In this document: piece by piece, positions 26,982-35,226 of the stretch
Layout of the letters: each line of letters opens with the position of its first letter
Position numbering within the stretch: position 1 is the stretch's first letter
Assembly: GCA_023457495.1 (NCBI GenBank)
Contig: JAEWLQ010000002.1
Span: 1 to 55,002, forward strand
DNA from: Pseudomonadota bacterium
Lineage (GTDB): Bacteria; Pseudomonadota; Gammaproteobacteria; Steroidobacterales; Steroidobacteraceae
Reading direction: 5' to 3'
DNA: 55,002 nt
The notes under the pieces: model-generated
The model's database searches: none
What the model was told of the DNA's origin: nothing
Seen by the model: only the letters and a program-made list of their open reading frames with translations
Program-made: the position numbers and the translations under genes

Positions 26982-27731
26982 ATGACCGCCAAGATTTCCG
27001 TACAGAACGTCCGCAAGGGCTTCGCCACCGACAAGGGTCAGCTCGAGGTGATCCGCGACCTCAACTTCGAGGTCGGCGACGGCGAGTTCGTCGCCATCGT
27101 CGGGCCGTCCGGCTGCGGCAAGACCACGCTGATGAACATCATCGTCGGGTTCATGCAGCCCGATTCGGGCGCCATCCTCGTCGATGGCGAGCCGCGCACC
27201 GAGCCGAACAGCAAGGGCGTGCTGATCACACAGCAAGGATCGGTTTTTCCATGGCTCACGGTGCGGCAGAACCTGTTGTTCGGCTTGCCGGACGACCTGC
27301 CGAACCGCGAGGAACTCGCGCGGGACTACGCTGAGCTGGTCGGACTCAAAGGATTCGAGAACAACTATCCGCACGAGCTTTCGGGCGGCATGTTGAAGCG
27401 CGCCGAGATCGCGCGCGCGCTGGTCGTGAAGCCCGAGATCCTCTACATGGACGAGCCGTTCTCGGCGCTCGATGCGCTGATGAGCCTGCGCATGCAGAAC
27501 GAGCTGCTGCGCATCCTCGCGAAGGAGCGCCACACGGTCATGCTGATCACACACGACGTGGAAGAGGCCATCCACCTCGCCGACCGCATCCTCGTGCTGA
27601 GCCCGCGTCCCACGAGCATCCAGGCGACATTCGAGGTGAACCTGCCGCATCCGCGGCGCGTTTCGAGCCCGGAAGCGCAGGCGCTGCGCGTGAAGATCCT
27701 CAAGGAACTGGGAGTGGAAGAAACGCCCTGA
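26982..27731 (+). CDS. ABC transporter ATP-binding protein (TauB/SsuB/NrtD-like)
   Basis: A 249-aa ATPase with Walker A GPSGCGKTT, Q-loop (ITQQGSVFPWLTVRQN), signature LSGGMLKRAEIARAL, Walker B (ILYMDEPFSALD) and switch His (ITHDVEEA). It energises the permease encoded just upstream. The ATG at 26982 gives the usual N-terminus (MTAKISVQNV) with GGA at suitable spacing; an ATG at 26958, inside the permease end, is also possible. Confidence 0.93.
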   Translation: MTAKISVQNVRKGFATDKGQLEVIRDLNFEVGDGEFVAIVGPSGCGKTTLMNIIVGFMQPDSGAILVDGEPRTEPNSKGVLITQQGSVFPWLTVRQNLLFGLPDDLPNREELARDYAELVGLKGFENNYPHELSGGMLKRAEIARALVVKPEILYMDEPFSALDALMSLRMQNELLRILAKERHTVMLITHDVEEAIHLADRILVLSPRPTSIQATFEVNLPHPRRVSSPEAQALRVKILKELGVEETP

Positions 27732-27819
27732 TCGCGCGCGCGATTCCCGGGTGAAGATTCGCTGCATCGCGGCTATCCTGCGACGCGGTGCAAACCGCGC
27801 CATCAATGAGGGAGTCCGG

Positions 27820-28749
27820 ATGATGTTGCGCCTGGGTCTGGTAGGCATCGGCAAGATCGCGCGCGATCAGCACATTCCCGCGTTGCGGGCCGATGAAAGA
27901 TTTGAACTCGTCGCCTGCGCCAGCCGCAACGCAACGGTGGAAGGCACCGCGAATTTTCCGGATATCGCAGCCATGATCGCGGGCGTGCCGGATCTCGACT
28001 GCATCTCCATCTGCACGCCGCCGCAGGCGCACTTCGACGCGGCGCTGCTGGCGCTGCGCGCCGGCAAACACGTGATGCTGGAGAAGCCCCCGGCCGCGAC
28101 CACGCGCCAGATCTCCCTGCTGGCGGACGAAGCCGCGCGCCACGGACGCGTGTTGTTTCAGACCTGGCACTCGCGCTTCGCGCCGAGCGTCGATGCGGCG
28201 CGCGAATGGCTGCGCTCGCGCGAGCTCATCCGCGGCAAGATCACCTGGAAGGAAGACGTGCACCACTGGCATCCCGGCCAGCGCTGGATCTGGGAGCCGG
28301 GCGGCTTCGGAGTTTTCGACCCGGGCATCAACGCGCTGTCCGTGCTGACCGAAGTGCTGGCCGACGAAGTCTGTGTCGAGCGCGCGCTGCTCGAATTTCC
28401 CGAGAATCAGCAGGCGCCGATCGCCGCGAACCTGGCGCTGCGCACCGCCGCCGGCGTCGATATCGCGGCGGAGTTCGATTTCCGGCAGAAGGGTGAACAG
28501 AGCTGGGACATCGAGCTCGAAACCAACCGAGGCCGGCTCAAACTCTCGCGCGGCGGCGCCGGGCTCGAGATCGACGGAAAGGTGATTGCGGCCGACGACA
28601 GCATGGCGGGCGAGTATCCGCGGTTGTATGCACGCTTCGCGGCCCTGTGCGCGGCGGGTCGCTCGGAAGTGGATTGGCGGCCATTCCAGCTCGTCGCGGA
28701 TGCGTTCCTGGTCGGCGAGCGTCGGGTCGTCGCGCCTCACCACATCTGA
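27820..28749 (+). CDS. Gfo/Idh/MocA oxidoreductase, probable D-galactose 1-dehydrogenase
   Basis: A 309-aa NAD(P)-dependent sugar dehydrogenase. Rossmann motif LGLVGIGKIARDQHIPAL at the start, the catalytic EKPPA segment, and the stretch WKEDVHHWHPGQRWIWEPGGFGVFDPGIN typical of galactose/arabinose 1-dehydrogenases of this fold. The ATG at 27820 has GGGAG upstream. Downstream neighbours are KDGal kinase and KDPGal aldolase, so oxidation of galactose to galactonolactone (De Ley-Doudoroff route) is the likely job; L-arabinose or D-fucose could be substrates too. Confidence 0.85.
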   Translation: MMLRLGLVGIGKIARDQHIPALRADERFELVACASRNATVEGTANFPDIAAMIAGVPDLDCISICTPPQAHFDAALLALRAGKHVMLEKPPAATTRQISLLADEAARHGRVLFQTWHSRFAPSVDAAREWLRSRELIRGKITWKEDVHHWHPGQRWIWEPGGFGVFDPGINALSVLTEVLADEVCVERALLEFPENQQAPIAANLALRTAAGVDIAAEFDFRQKGEQSWDIELETNRGRLKLSRGGAGLEIDGKVIAADDSMAGEYPRLYARFAALCAAGRSEVDWRPFQLVADAFLVGERRVVAPHHI

Positions 28750-28764
28750 CGTGACCTCTCCGGC

Positions 28765-29718
28765 ATGACACGGACCGACGATCGCCCGTCCAGGAGCGGC
28801 GCGGTCTTCATCGCCGGCGACTGGGGCACGAGCAACCTGCGGCTCGCGCTGTGCGGCCAGGACGGCAAGGCGCTCGACATCCGCAAGGGGCCGGGCGCCG
28901 CGGAGTCCCGCGGCCGGTTCGCGGATGAGTTCGACGCACTCACGGCCGATTGGCGCCGCGAGCACGGCCCATTGCCGGCGGTGATGTGCGGCATGGTCGG
29001 CTCGGCGTTCGGCTGGCGCGAAGCCCCCTATCTACCTTGCCCCGAAGACCTCGATGCGCTCGCGGGCGCGACGATCGAGGCGCGCGACGGTGTGCGCGTC
29101 GTCGCCGGCATGCGCTGCACGAACCCCCTCGGCGCGCCCGACGTGATGCGCGGCGAGGAAACCCAGTTGCTTGGCGCACGGTGCCTGCGCCCGGCGCTCG
29201 GCGAAGGCCGGCAGCTCGTTTGCCTGCCCGGCACGCACACGAAGTGGGTGTCGCTGCACAATGGCGTCGTGCAGGAATTCCTCACGGCGCCGACGGGCGA
29301 GATATTCGCCCTTCTCTGTGACCACGGCGTCCTGGTGCGCGAGCGCGCGACGGCGCTGGAGCACCGCCCCGCCGAATTCGAACTCGGCCTCACCGAGGCG
29401 GCGCGCCATCCGGAGGTGCCGCTGTTGCACCGGATCTTCCAGGCCCGCAGCTTGCGACTCGACAAACAACTTCCGGCCGAGGGCGCGGCCTCGTGGATGT
29501 CGGGGCTGTTGATCGGGACCGATGTCGGCGGCGCACTGCCACTGTTTTCGGACCTGGGCGGAGACATCCCCGTGCACCTGGTTGGCGGGCATGAGCTCGT
29601 CGATCGCTATGCGAACGCGCTCGCGCGTCATGGGCGCGAGATCGTGCGCATCGATGGCGAAGCGGCATCACTCGCGGGCCTGGCGCGGATTTTCCACGAG
29701 CTCGGGCCGTCAGGCTGA
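28765..29718 (+). CDS. dgoK: 2-dehydro-3-deoxygalactonokinase
   Basis: Phosphorylates KDGal to KDPGal. The 317-aa protein matches the DgoK family: N-terminal FIAGDWGTSNLRLALC, central MVGSAFGWREAPYLPCP and GTHTKWV with the late HLVGGHELVDRYANAL. It lies 15 bp after the dehydrogenase and its TGA overlaps the aldolase ATG (TGATG), giving a compact dehydrogenase-kinase-aldolase unit. Confidence 0.93.
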   Translation: MTRTDDRPSRSGAVFIAGDWGTSNLRLALCGQDGKALDIRKGPGAAESRGRFADEFDALTADWRREHGPLPAVMCGMVGSAFGWREAPYLPCPEDLDALAGATIEARDGVRVVAGMRCTNPLGAPDVMRGEETQLLGARCLRPALGEGRQLVCLPGTHTKWVSLHNGVVQEFLTAPTGEIFALLCDHGVLVRERATALEHRPAEFELGLTEAARHPEVPLLHRIFQARSLRLDKQLPAEGAASWMSGLLIGTDVGGALPLFSDLGGDIPVHLVGGHELVDRYANALARHGREIVRIDGEAASLAGLARIFHELGPSG

Positions 29719-30338
29719 TGGGCACGCGAGCGCAGGAAGCCGAGCTGATCGCGATCCTGCGCGGGCTCACGCCGGAGCGCGCGCTCGAAACGGGCGCGGC
29801 CCTCGTTGCCGCCGGCTTCCGCAGCCTCGAGGTGCCACTCAATTCTCCGCAGGCGCTCGAATCGATCGCCCTGCTCGCGCGCGCGCACGCCGACTGCCTC
29901 GTCGGCGCCGGCACGGTCCTCACCACGGCCGAAGTAGATAGGGTGCATGGCGCGGGCGGCCGGCTCATCGTCGCGCCGAACTGCGACGGCGCGGTGATCC
30001 GGCGTGCGCTGGATCTCGGCTTGCGAGTCCTGCCGGGCATCGCCACCGCGACCGAGGCCTTCGACGCGCTGCGTCGCGGCGCCACCGAGCTCAAGCTGTT
30101 TCCCGCTTCTACCTACGGCGCCGGACATCTGCGGGCGCTGAAATCCGTACTGCCGAAGCACGTGAAGCTCTACGCGGTGGGCGGTGTGGGCGCGGGGGAC
30201 ATCGCCGGCTGGCTCGAAGCGGGCGCGGATGGCTTCGGATTCGGCGGTGAATTGTTCAAACCCGCCTATCCGCCCGCGGAAGTGGTCGCGCGCGCGAATG
30301 GCCTGTTCGACGCACTGCGGGTGGCCGCGGAAAGCTAG
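29718..30338 (+). CDS. dgoA: 2-dehydro-3-deoxy-6-phosphogalactonate aldolase
   Basis: Cleaves KDPGal into pyruvate and glyceraldehyde 3-phosphate. The 206-aa class-I aldolase of the KDPG/KDPGal fold has LIAILRGLTPERA, GAGTVLTTAEVD, IVAPNCD and the Schiff-base Lys in ELKLFPAS. It is the last gene of the galactose unit; galactonolactonase and galactonate dehydratase, needed to complete the route, are not in the window. The stop is followed by a 66-bp gap before the TMEM175-like locus. Confidence 0.93.
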   Translation: MGTRAQEAELIAILRGLTPERALETGAALVAAGFRSLEVPLNSPQALESIALLARAHADCLVGAGTVLTTAEVDRVHGAGGRLIVAPNCDGAVIRRALDLGLRVLPGIATATEAFDALRRGATELKLFPASTYGAGHLRALKSVLPKHVKLYAVGGVGAGDIAGWLEAGADGFGFGGELFKPAYPPAEVVARANGLFDALRVAAES

Positions 30339-30450
30339 GCCCGACGACGAGCGCGATCGCGGCGCCGCTCTGCGCTAACATGGCGGCGAACAGGGAGAGC
30401 AGTCATGAACGACTCATCCGACCGTCGATCGTTGCGCGAACATCTGCCCC

Positions 30451-31014
30451 TTGCTCGACGTGATGCGCGGATTCCCGGCGTTCGTAATCTGCTTCGTGCT
30501 GCTGATGATGTTCTGGAATGCGCATTTCCGGTATCACCGGCGATACGGACTGGAAGATGCGTTCACCCGCGTGATGACGATGGCCATCCTCGTCCTGGTA
30601 CTGTTCTTCGTCTATCCACTGAAGTTCCTCTTCACGCTGGTGACCGTGAGCCTGTTCGGCCTGGTGGCCGATCCGCCGCGGCTCGCGGGACATGACGAGG
30701 TGCAGTTGCTGTACCTGATCTACGGCCTCGGTTTCGCGGGAATCTGGGGTTTGTACGCGGTGCTGTACGCGCATGCGCTGCGCAAGCGCGCCGAGTTGCA
30801 GCTCGACGCAGTCGAGCTCGTACAGACGCGCGCTTCGCTCGCCGCGAACCTGATTTATGTCGGCGTTTGCGCGTTGTCGATTACGCTGGCGTACACCACC
30901 CGCAACGACGCGCTACCGGGCTCCATCTACTGGGTGCTCGGCCCGCTGCAGGCTTTCAACGGCTGGTGGTTTGGCCGCCGCCTGCGCGTCACGCCGCCGG
31001 CACAGGCGATATGA
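30451..31014 (+). CDS. TMEM175-like membrane protein, probable frameshifted start
   Basis: The downstream frame encodes 187 aa with about five membrane segments; the region PAFVICFVLLMMFWNAHFRY resembles TM2 of TMEM175/DUF1211 potassium channels. This frame has no good start (TTG at 30451, ATG at 30463). A strong ribosome site (GGGAGA) instead precedes an ATG at 30405 in another frame, which reads SLREHLP and then leaves frame at the CCCC run (30447-30450). Dropping one C would join SLREHLP directly to LLDVMRGFPAF. A single-base shift is therefore likely; TM1 with its FSD motif is also not seen. It converges with ubiA (26-bp overlap). Confidence 0.6.
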   Translation: MLDVMRGFPAFVICFVLLMMFWNAHFRYHRRYGLEDAFTRVMTMAILVLVLFFVYPLKFLFTLVTVSLFGLVADPPRLAGHDEVQLLYLIYGLGFAGIWGLYAVLYAHALRKRAELQLDAVELVQTRASLAANLIYVGVCALSITLAYTTRNDALPGSIYWVLGPLQAFNGWWFGRRLRVTPPAQAI

Positions 31015-31933
31015 AGGCGTATTCGAGCAGGATGCCGACGAACACCGACAACCCGACGTAATGGTTGTTGAGGAAGGCCGCGAAACATTCCGCCGGCTTG
31101 CGGTCGCGAATCAGGTACTGCTGGTAGACGAAGAACACTGCCGCGGCCGTGAGCCCCACGTGGTACCAGTAGCCGAACTCCATGCTTTTCCCGGCCAGGT
31201 ACAACGCGAACAGGAATAGTCCCTGCAGCATCGCGATGATCAGCTTGTCCATGTCGCCGAAGACGATGGCGCTGGATTTCACGCCGATCTTGAGGTCGTC
31301 GTCGCGGTCGACCATCGCGTACATCGTGTCGTAGATCGCGGCCCAGATGATGCCGGCGAAGAAGATGATCCACGCCACACGCGGGATGTGGCCGAGCTCG
31401 GCCATGAAGACCATCGGCACGCCCCAGCTGAACGCGACGCCGAGATAGAACTGCGGCAGCGGGAAGAACCGCTTGAAGAACGGATAACTCACCGCGAGCA
31501 CCGCGCCGACCACCGACATGCGGATGGTTCGCTCATCGAGCTGCAGCACCAGCGCGAGCGCGACACCGATCAGCACGAGGAACCAGATGACGGCCTCGTA
31601 GGGCGCGAGCCGGCGCGAGGCGATCGGCCGGTCGCGCGTGCGCTTCACGAACGGGTCGAAATCACGGTCCGCGAGGTCATTGATCACGCAGCCCGCCGAG
31701 CGCATCGCCACCGTGCCCAGCACGAAGATGACGAGGATCCTGGCCGTCGGATGCGATTGCCCGGCGATCCACAGCGCCCAGAGCACCGGCCACAACAGCA
31801 GCCAGATACCGATGGGGCGATGCAGGCGCGCGACTTCGATGAGGTCGCGGATGCGGCGCTTGTAGCGCAGCAGTGCGAGTCGCGCGCCGGAAGGCTGCGG
31901 TGTGAGGTCGAGGTCTGTGAGGGAACGTGACAC
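30989..31933 (-). CDS. ubiA: 4-hydroxybenzoate octaprenyltransferase
   Basis: Integral membrane prenyltransferase of ubiquinone synthesis (314 aa, about nine helices). Both Asp-rich Mg-diphosphate motifs are present: NDLADRDFDPFVKRTRDRP and YDTMYAMVDRDDDLKIGVKSSA. The start is a GTG at 31933. It lies downstream of the tonB-like gene on the same strand, separated by 29 bp. Confidence 0.95.
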   Translation of the reverse strand: MSRSLTDLDLTPQPSGARLALLRYKRRIRDLIEVARLHRPIGIWLLLWPVLWALWIAGQSHPTARILVIFVLGTVAMRSAGCVINDLADRDFDPFVKRTRDRPIASRRLAPYEAVIWFLVLIGVALALVLQLDERTIRMSVVGAVLAVSYPFFKRFFPLPQFYLGVAFSWGVPMVFMAELGHIPRVAWIIFFAGIIWAAIYDTMYAMVDRDDDLKIGVKSSAIVFGDMDKLIIAMLQGLFLFALYLAGKSMEFGYWYHVGLTAAAVFFVYQQYLIRDRKPAECFAAFLNNHYVGLSVFVGILLEYAFISPVPAA

Positions 31934-31962
31934 TGGCGCGCATCATACGCGCGGTCGCGTTT

Positions 31963-32661
31963 TCAGGTCGCGCGCGGCGCGAACTCGATCGGGATCAGCA
32001 CCTGCGCGGGTTGCGCGATGCCGTTCACCTCGTACGGACGGAACAGGGATTTCTCGATGGCTTCACGGCCCGCCGCATCGAGTCGCGCCGAGCCACTGGA
32101 CCGTTCGATCAGGATCTGCGCGGGGCGGCCCATCGCATCGATGAGTACGCGCAGGACGACGGTGCCATGCTCGCGCCGGCGTTGCGATTCCTTCGGGTAG
32201 ACAGGCCGGGAGACGCGCAGGTAGTCGACGTCATCGACGACCGGTGGCGCGACGGCCTGCGGAGCCGGATTCGAGATCGCGGTCGTGGTGGCGGCCGGCG
32301 CCGCCGAAATTGCTTCGGCCTCGAACGCAAGATCCTGCGGCGAGGGCAGCGCGTACGTGACTGCTTGCAGCGGCGGTGAGAACTCGCGCGGCGCCTCTTC
32401 CGTCATGGGCGCCTCGATCAGCGACGCCATCATGGGCGCGGGCTCGACGAGATTTCGAACGCCGTGCTGCGTGGACAGGAAAGCCGCGGCGGCTACGACG
32501 TGTACTCCGATGGTGGCCGCGATGAAGCCGGTGCGGCCGCCGAATTTCCTGCGCGCCGGACGCTGGGGGCGCAACGCGGCGAAGTCCCGGAGCATGACCG
32601 TGATCGGCTCACCGCGGTGAACCTGCGCATCGGGCATGTCGTTGATGAGTTGGACGGCCAT
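31963..32661 (-). CDS. TonB-family energy transducer
   Basis: A 232-aa protein with a cytoplasmic N-terminal region, one membrane helix (about residues 44-63, TGFIAATIGVHVVAAAAFL), a Pro/Ala-rich periplasmic stretch and a C-terminal TonB domain (SRPVYPKESQRRREHGTVVLRVLID, then FRPYEVNGIAQPAQVLIPIEF). It should energise TonB-dependent receptors; the long cytoplasmic N-terminus is unusual. The ATG at 32661 is chosen because a longer TTG-start version would run through the promoter and Fur-box-like operator. No exbB/exbD is adjacent. Confidence 0.88.
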   Translation of the reverse strand: MAVQLINDMPDAQVHRGEPITVMLRDFAALRPQRPARRKFGGRTGFIAATIGVHVVAAAAFLSTQHGVRNLVEPAPMMASLIEAPMTEEAPREFSPPLQAVTYALPSPQDLAFEAEAISAAPAATTTAISNPAPQAVAPPVVDDVDYLRVSRPVYPKESQRRREHGTVVLRVLIDAMGRPAQILIERSSGSARLDAAGREAIEKSLFRPYEVNGIAQPAQVLIPIEFAPRAT

Positions 32662-32677
32662 CGTGATTGAGAGAGCG

Positions 32678-32706
32678 AATGTAAATGATTCGCATTTGGA
32701 CCTCAA
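32678..32706 (-). promoter_or_regulatory. Promoter with Fur-box-like operator upstream of the tonB-like gene
   Basis: On the minus strand TTGAGG (32706-32701), a 17-bp spacer and TACATT (32683-32678) make a plausible sigma-70 promoter 17 nt before the ATG. The 19-bp sequence AATGCGAATCATTTACATT (32696-32678) covers spacer and -10; it matches the Fur consensus form AATGAGAATCATTCTCATT at 16 of 19 positions, and GCGAAT/ATTCGC forms an inverted repeat. Iron repression of a tonB gene is well established in other bacteria. Confidence 0.65.
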
Positions 32707-32709
32707 TCA

Positions 32710-34809
32710 TCAGCCGACGCGGCCGTACTGGGCGTTGGAACCGACCCACCGGCGGATCAGTGCCTCCACTGAAGCCAAATCTTGTTTCAGCAGCGACTCG
32801 GCGGCCGCCTGCACGTCCGGGAGCATGTCCGAGTCCCGCACCAGGTTGGCGATGCGCATTTCCGCGAGCCCGGTCTGGCGAGTACCCAGCAGCTCGCCGG
32901 GGCCGCGCAATTCGAGATCCCGACGTGCGATCTCAAAGCCATCGTTCGTCTCCCGGATCGCGGCGAGCCGGGCTCGCGCCATCTCCGACAACTTGCCGCC
33001 GTATAGAAGTACACAGGCGCTTTCGTGCGCACCGCGACCGACGCGGCCGCGAAGCTGGTGCAACTGCGCGAGCCCCATGCGCTCGGCGTTCTCGATGACC
33101 ATCAGGGTCGCGTTCGGCACGTCCACGCCGACTTCGATGACGGTGGTCGCGACGAGCAAGCCGATCTTGCCGTCCTTGAACTGGTACATGCCGCGTTCTT
33201 TTTCTTTGGGCGGCATGCGCCCGTGCACCAGGCCAACGCGCACCTCGGGCAACGTGGCGGCGAGCGCCGCGGCCGTTTCTTCCGCGGCCTGGTAACGCAG
33301 CTCTTCGGACTCGTCGATGAGCGGACACACCCAGTAGGCCTGGCGGCCTTCCAGCACCTGTCGGTGGATGCGCTGGACGATTTCATCGCGCCGGGTTTCG
33401 GACAGCACGACGGTCTTCACGGGCGTGCGGCCGGGCGGCAGTTCGTCGATCACCGACACATCGAGGTCGGCATACGCGGTCATCGCCAGCGTTCGCGGAA
33501 TCGGGGTCGCGGTCATGATGAGCTGGTGCGGCAACTGGCCGTCGCGCGCGCCCTTGTCGCGCAGGCTCAGGCGTTGATGTACGCCGAAGCGATGCTGCTC
33601 GTCGACGATGACGAGTCCGAGACGTGCGAACGCCATCGACTCCTGGAACAACGCATGGGTGCCGACGACGATCGGCACGTCACCGTTGGCGGCGGCTTCG
33701 AGCGCGCTACGGCGCGCGCGCGCCGGCTGCGATCCCGTGACCAGCGCCACCGTGATGCCGAGCGGACGGAACCAGCGGTCGAAATTGCGGAAGTGCTGCT
33801 CGGCGAGTAGTTCGGTGGGCGCCATCAGCGCCGCCTGCAGTCCCGATCCGACCGCGCGTGCGGCCGCCGCGCCGGCGACCACCGTCTTGCCGCAGCCGAC
33901 GTCGCCCTGCACCAGCCGCACCATCGGTCGCTTTGCCTCGAGATCCCGGTCGACCTCCGCGAGCACGCGCTGCTGGGCGCCGGTGAGCGCAAACGGCAGC
34001 GATGCGAGGAAGCGCCGCTCGAGGCCATCCGCGTCGCGCAGGCTTTCCGCCGGATCCGCCTGGATCTCCTGGCGCAGCTTGCGCAGCGAGAGCTGATGCG
34101 CGAGCAATTCCTCGAAGGCGAGGCGACGCTGCGCCGGATGGCGCCCGCCCAGCAGTTCATCGAGCTGGGCGTCACGCGGCGGCCGGTGCAGCATGGAGAG
34201 CGCATCGAAGAGGCTCGGCAGGTTGAAGCGCTCCAGCATCTGCCGCGGAATCCAGTCGCGCACCCCCGAGCTCTCCGCTTCCCGCAGCGCGAGCTCGATG
34301 AGCGAGCGCAGCCGCGGCTGGGGCACGCCCTCGGTGGTCGGGTAGATAGGTGTGAGCACTTCCTCGAGGGGCCCCGCTTCCTGGCCGATGCGCCGGTACT
34401 CCGGATGCACCATCTCGAGTCCCAGCGGCCCACGCCGTGCTTCGCCGAAGCAGCGGATGCGGGTACCGCGCGCGAGACCGGCCTGCTGGGCGCCCGAGAA
34501 ATAGAAGAACCGCAGCGTGAGCGAGCCGGTGCCGTCGGAGATCCGGCACAGGAGCTGGCGCCGGCGCCGGTAGGTGACCTCGGTGAGCTGGACTTCGCCT
34601 TCGACCACCGTGCGCACGCCGTGGCGCAATGCGCCGATGTCGGTGACCTGCGTGCGGTCCTCGTAACGAGACGGCAGCACGAACAGCAGGTCCTGCACCT
34701 GCGTGACGCCGAGCTTGGCGAGCTTCTCCGCGAGCGCCGGGCCCACGCCGCGCAACGACGCCACCGGCCGTTGCTCGATGGGCACGACGTGTGGCGCGGG
34801 AGTAGCCAC
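32710..34809 (-). CDS. recG: ATP-dependent DNA helicase RecG
   Basis: Branch-migration helicase for stalled forks (699 aa, near the usual 690). N-terminal wedge domain with an OB fold, then helicase motifs: Walker A GDVGCGKTVVA, DEQHRFG, TATPIPRTLA and the C-terminal QLRGRVGRG. The GTG at 34809 is chosen because it lies just after the ridA stop; upstream in-frame starts would overlap ridA. Transcribed with ridA-spoT-rpoZ-gmk. Confidence 0.96.
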   Translation of the reverse strand: MATPAPHVVPIEQRPVASLRGVGPALAEKLAKLGVTQVQDLLFVLPSRYEDRTQVTDIGALRHGVRTVVEGEVQLTEVTYRRRRQLLCRISDGTGSLTLRFFYFSGAQQAGLARGTRIRCFGEARRGPLGLEMVHPEYRRIGQEAGPLEEVLTPIYPTTEGVPQPRLRSLIELALREAESSGVRDWIPRQMLERFNLPSLFDALSMLHRPPRDAQLDELLGGRHPAQRRLAFEELLAHQLSLRKLRQEIQADPAESLRDADGLERRFLASLPFALTGAQQRVLAEVDRDLEAKRPMVRLVQGDVGCGKTVVAGAAAARAVGSGLQAALMAPTELLAEQHFRNFDRWFRPLGITVALVTGSQPARARRSALEAAANGDVPIVVGTHALFQESMAFARLGLVIVDEQHRFGVHQRLSLRDKGARDGQLPHQLIMTATPIPRTLAMTAYADLDVSVIDELPPGRTPVKTVVLSETRRDEIVQRIHRQVLEGRQAYWVCPLIDESEELRYQAAEETAAALAATLPEVRVGLVHGRMPPKEKERGMYQFKDGKIGLLVATTVIEVGVDVPNATLMVIENAERMGLAQLHQLRGRVGRGAHESACVLLYGGKLSEMARARLAAIRETNDGFEIARRDLELRGPGELLGTRQTGLAEMRIANLVRDSDMLPDVQAAAESLLKQDLASVEALIRRWVGSNAQYGRVG

Positions 34810-34825
34810 GGTGGTTAGGGTGCGA

Positions 34826-35212
34826 TCAGCCCAGGTGCAGCGTGCACTCGATCTCGACGCGAGCATTCCGGGGCAATGCCGCGACGGCCACCGTCGAGCG
34901 GGCCGGGTAGGGTTCCTTGAAATACTGCGCCATGAGGTCGTTGACCTTGGCGAAGTTCGCGAAGTCGGTGAGGAAGATCGTGACCTTCACGACCTGCGCG
35001 AACGTGCCACCCGACGCCGCGATGACTGCCTTGATGTTCTCGAACACGCGACGCGCTTCCGTCTCGAAGTCGCCTTCGACCATCTGCATGGTCACGGGAT
35101 CGAGTGGGATCTGGCCCGCCATGTACACCGTGTCACCGACGCGCACGGCCTGTGAATACGGCCCGATGGCCTTCGGCGCCTGATCCGTGTGAATGGCCTG
35201 GCGGTTCCCCAT
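34826..35212 (-). CDS. ridA: RidA-family reactive imine deaminase
   Basis: Hydrolyses reactive 2-aminoacrylate-type imines released by PLP enzymes. The 128-aa protein has family residues GPYSQAVRVGDTVYMAGQIPLDP, the Arg-containing PARSTVAVAALPRNARVEIE and a catalytic-type Arg near the C-terminus. The ATG at 35212 follows AGGAGA; translation from upstream would overlap spoT. Position between spoT and recG matches many gammaproteobacteria. Confidence 0.94.
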   Translation of the reverse strand: MGNRQAIHTDQAPKAIGPYSQAVRVGDTVYMAGQIPLDPVTMQMVEGDFETEARRVFENIKAVIAASGGTFAQVVKVTIFLTDFANFAKVNDLMAQYFKEPYPARSTVAVAALPRNARVEIECTLHLG

Positions 35213-35226
35213 CGCAATCTCCTGTG

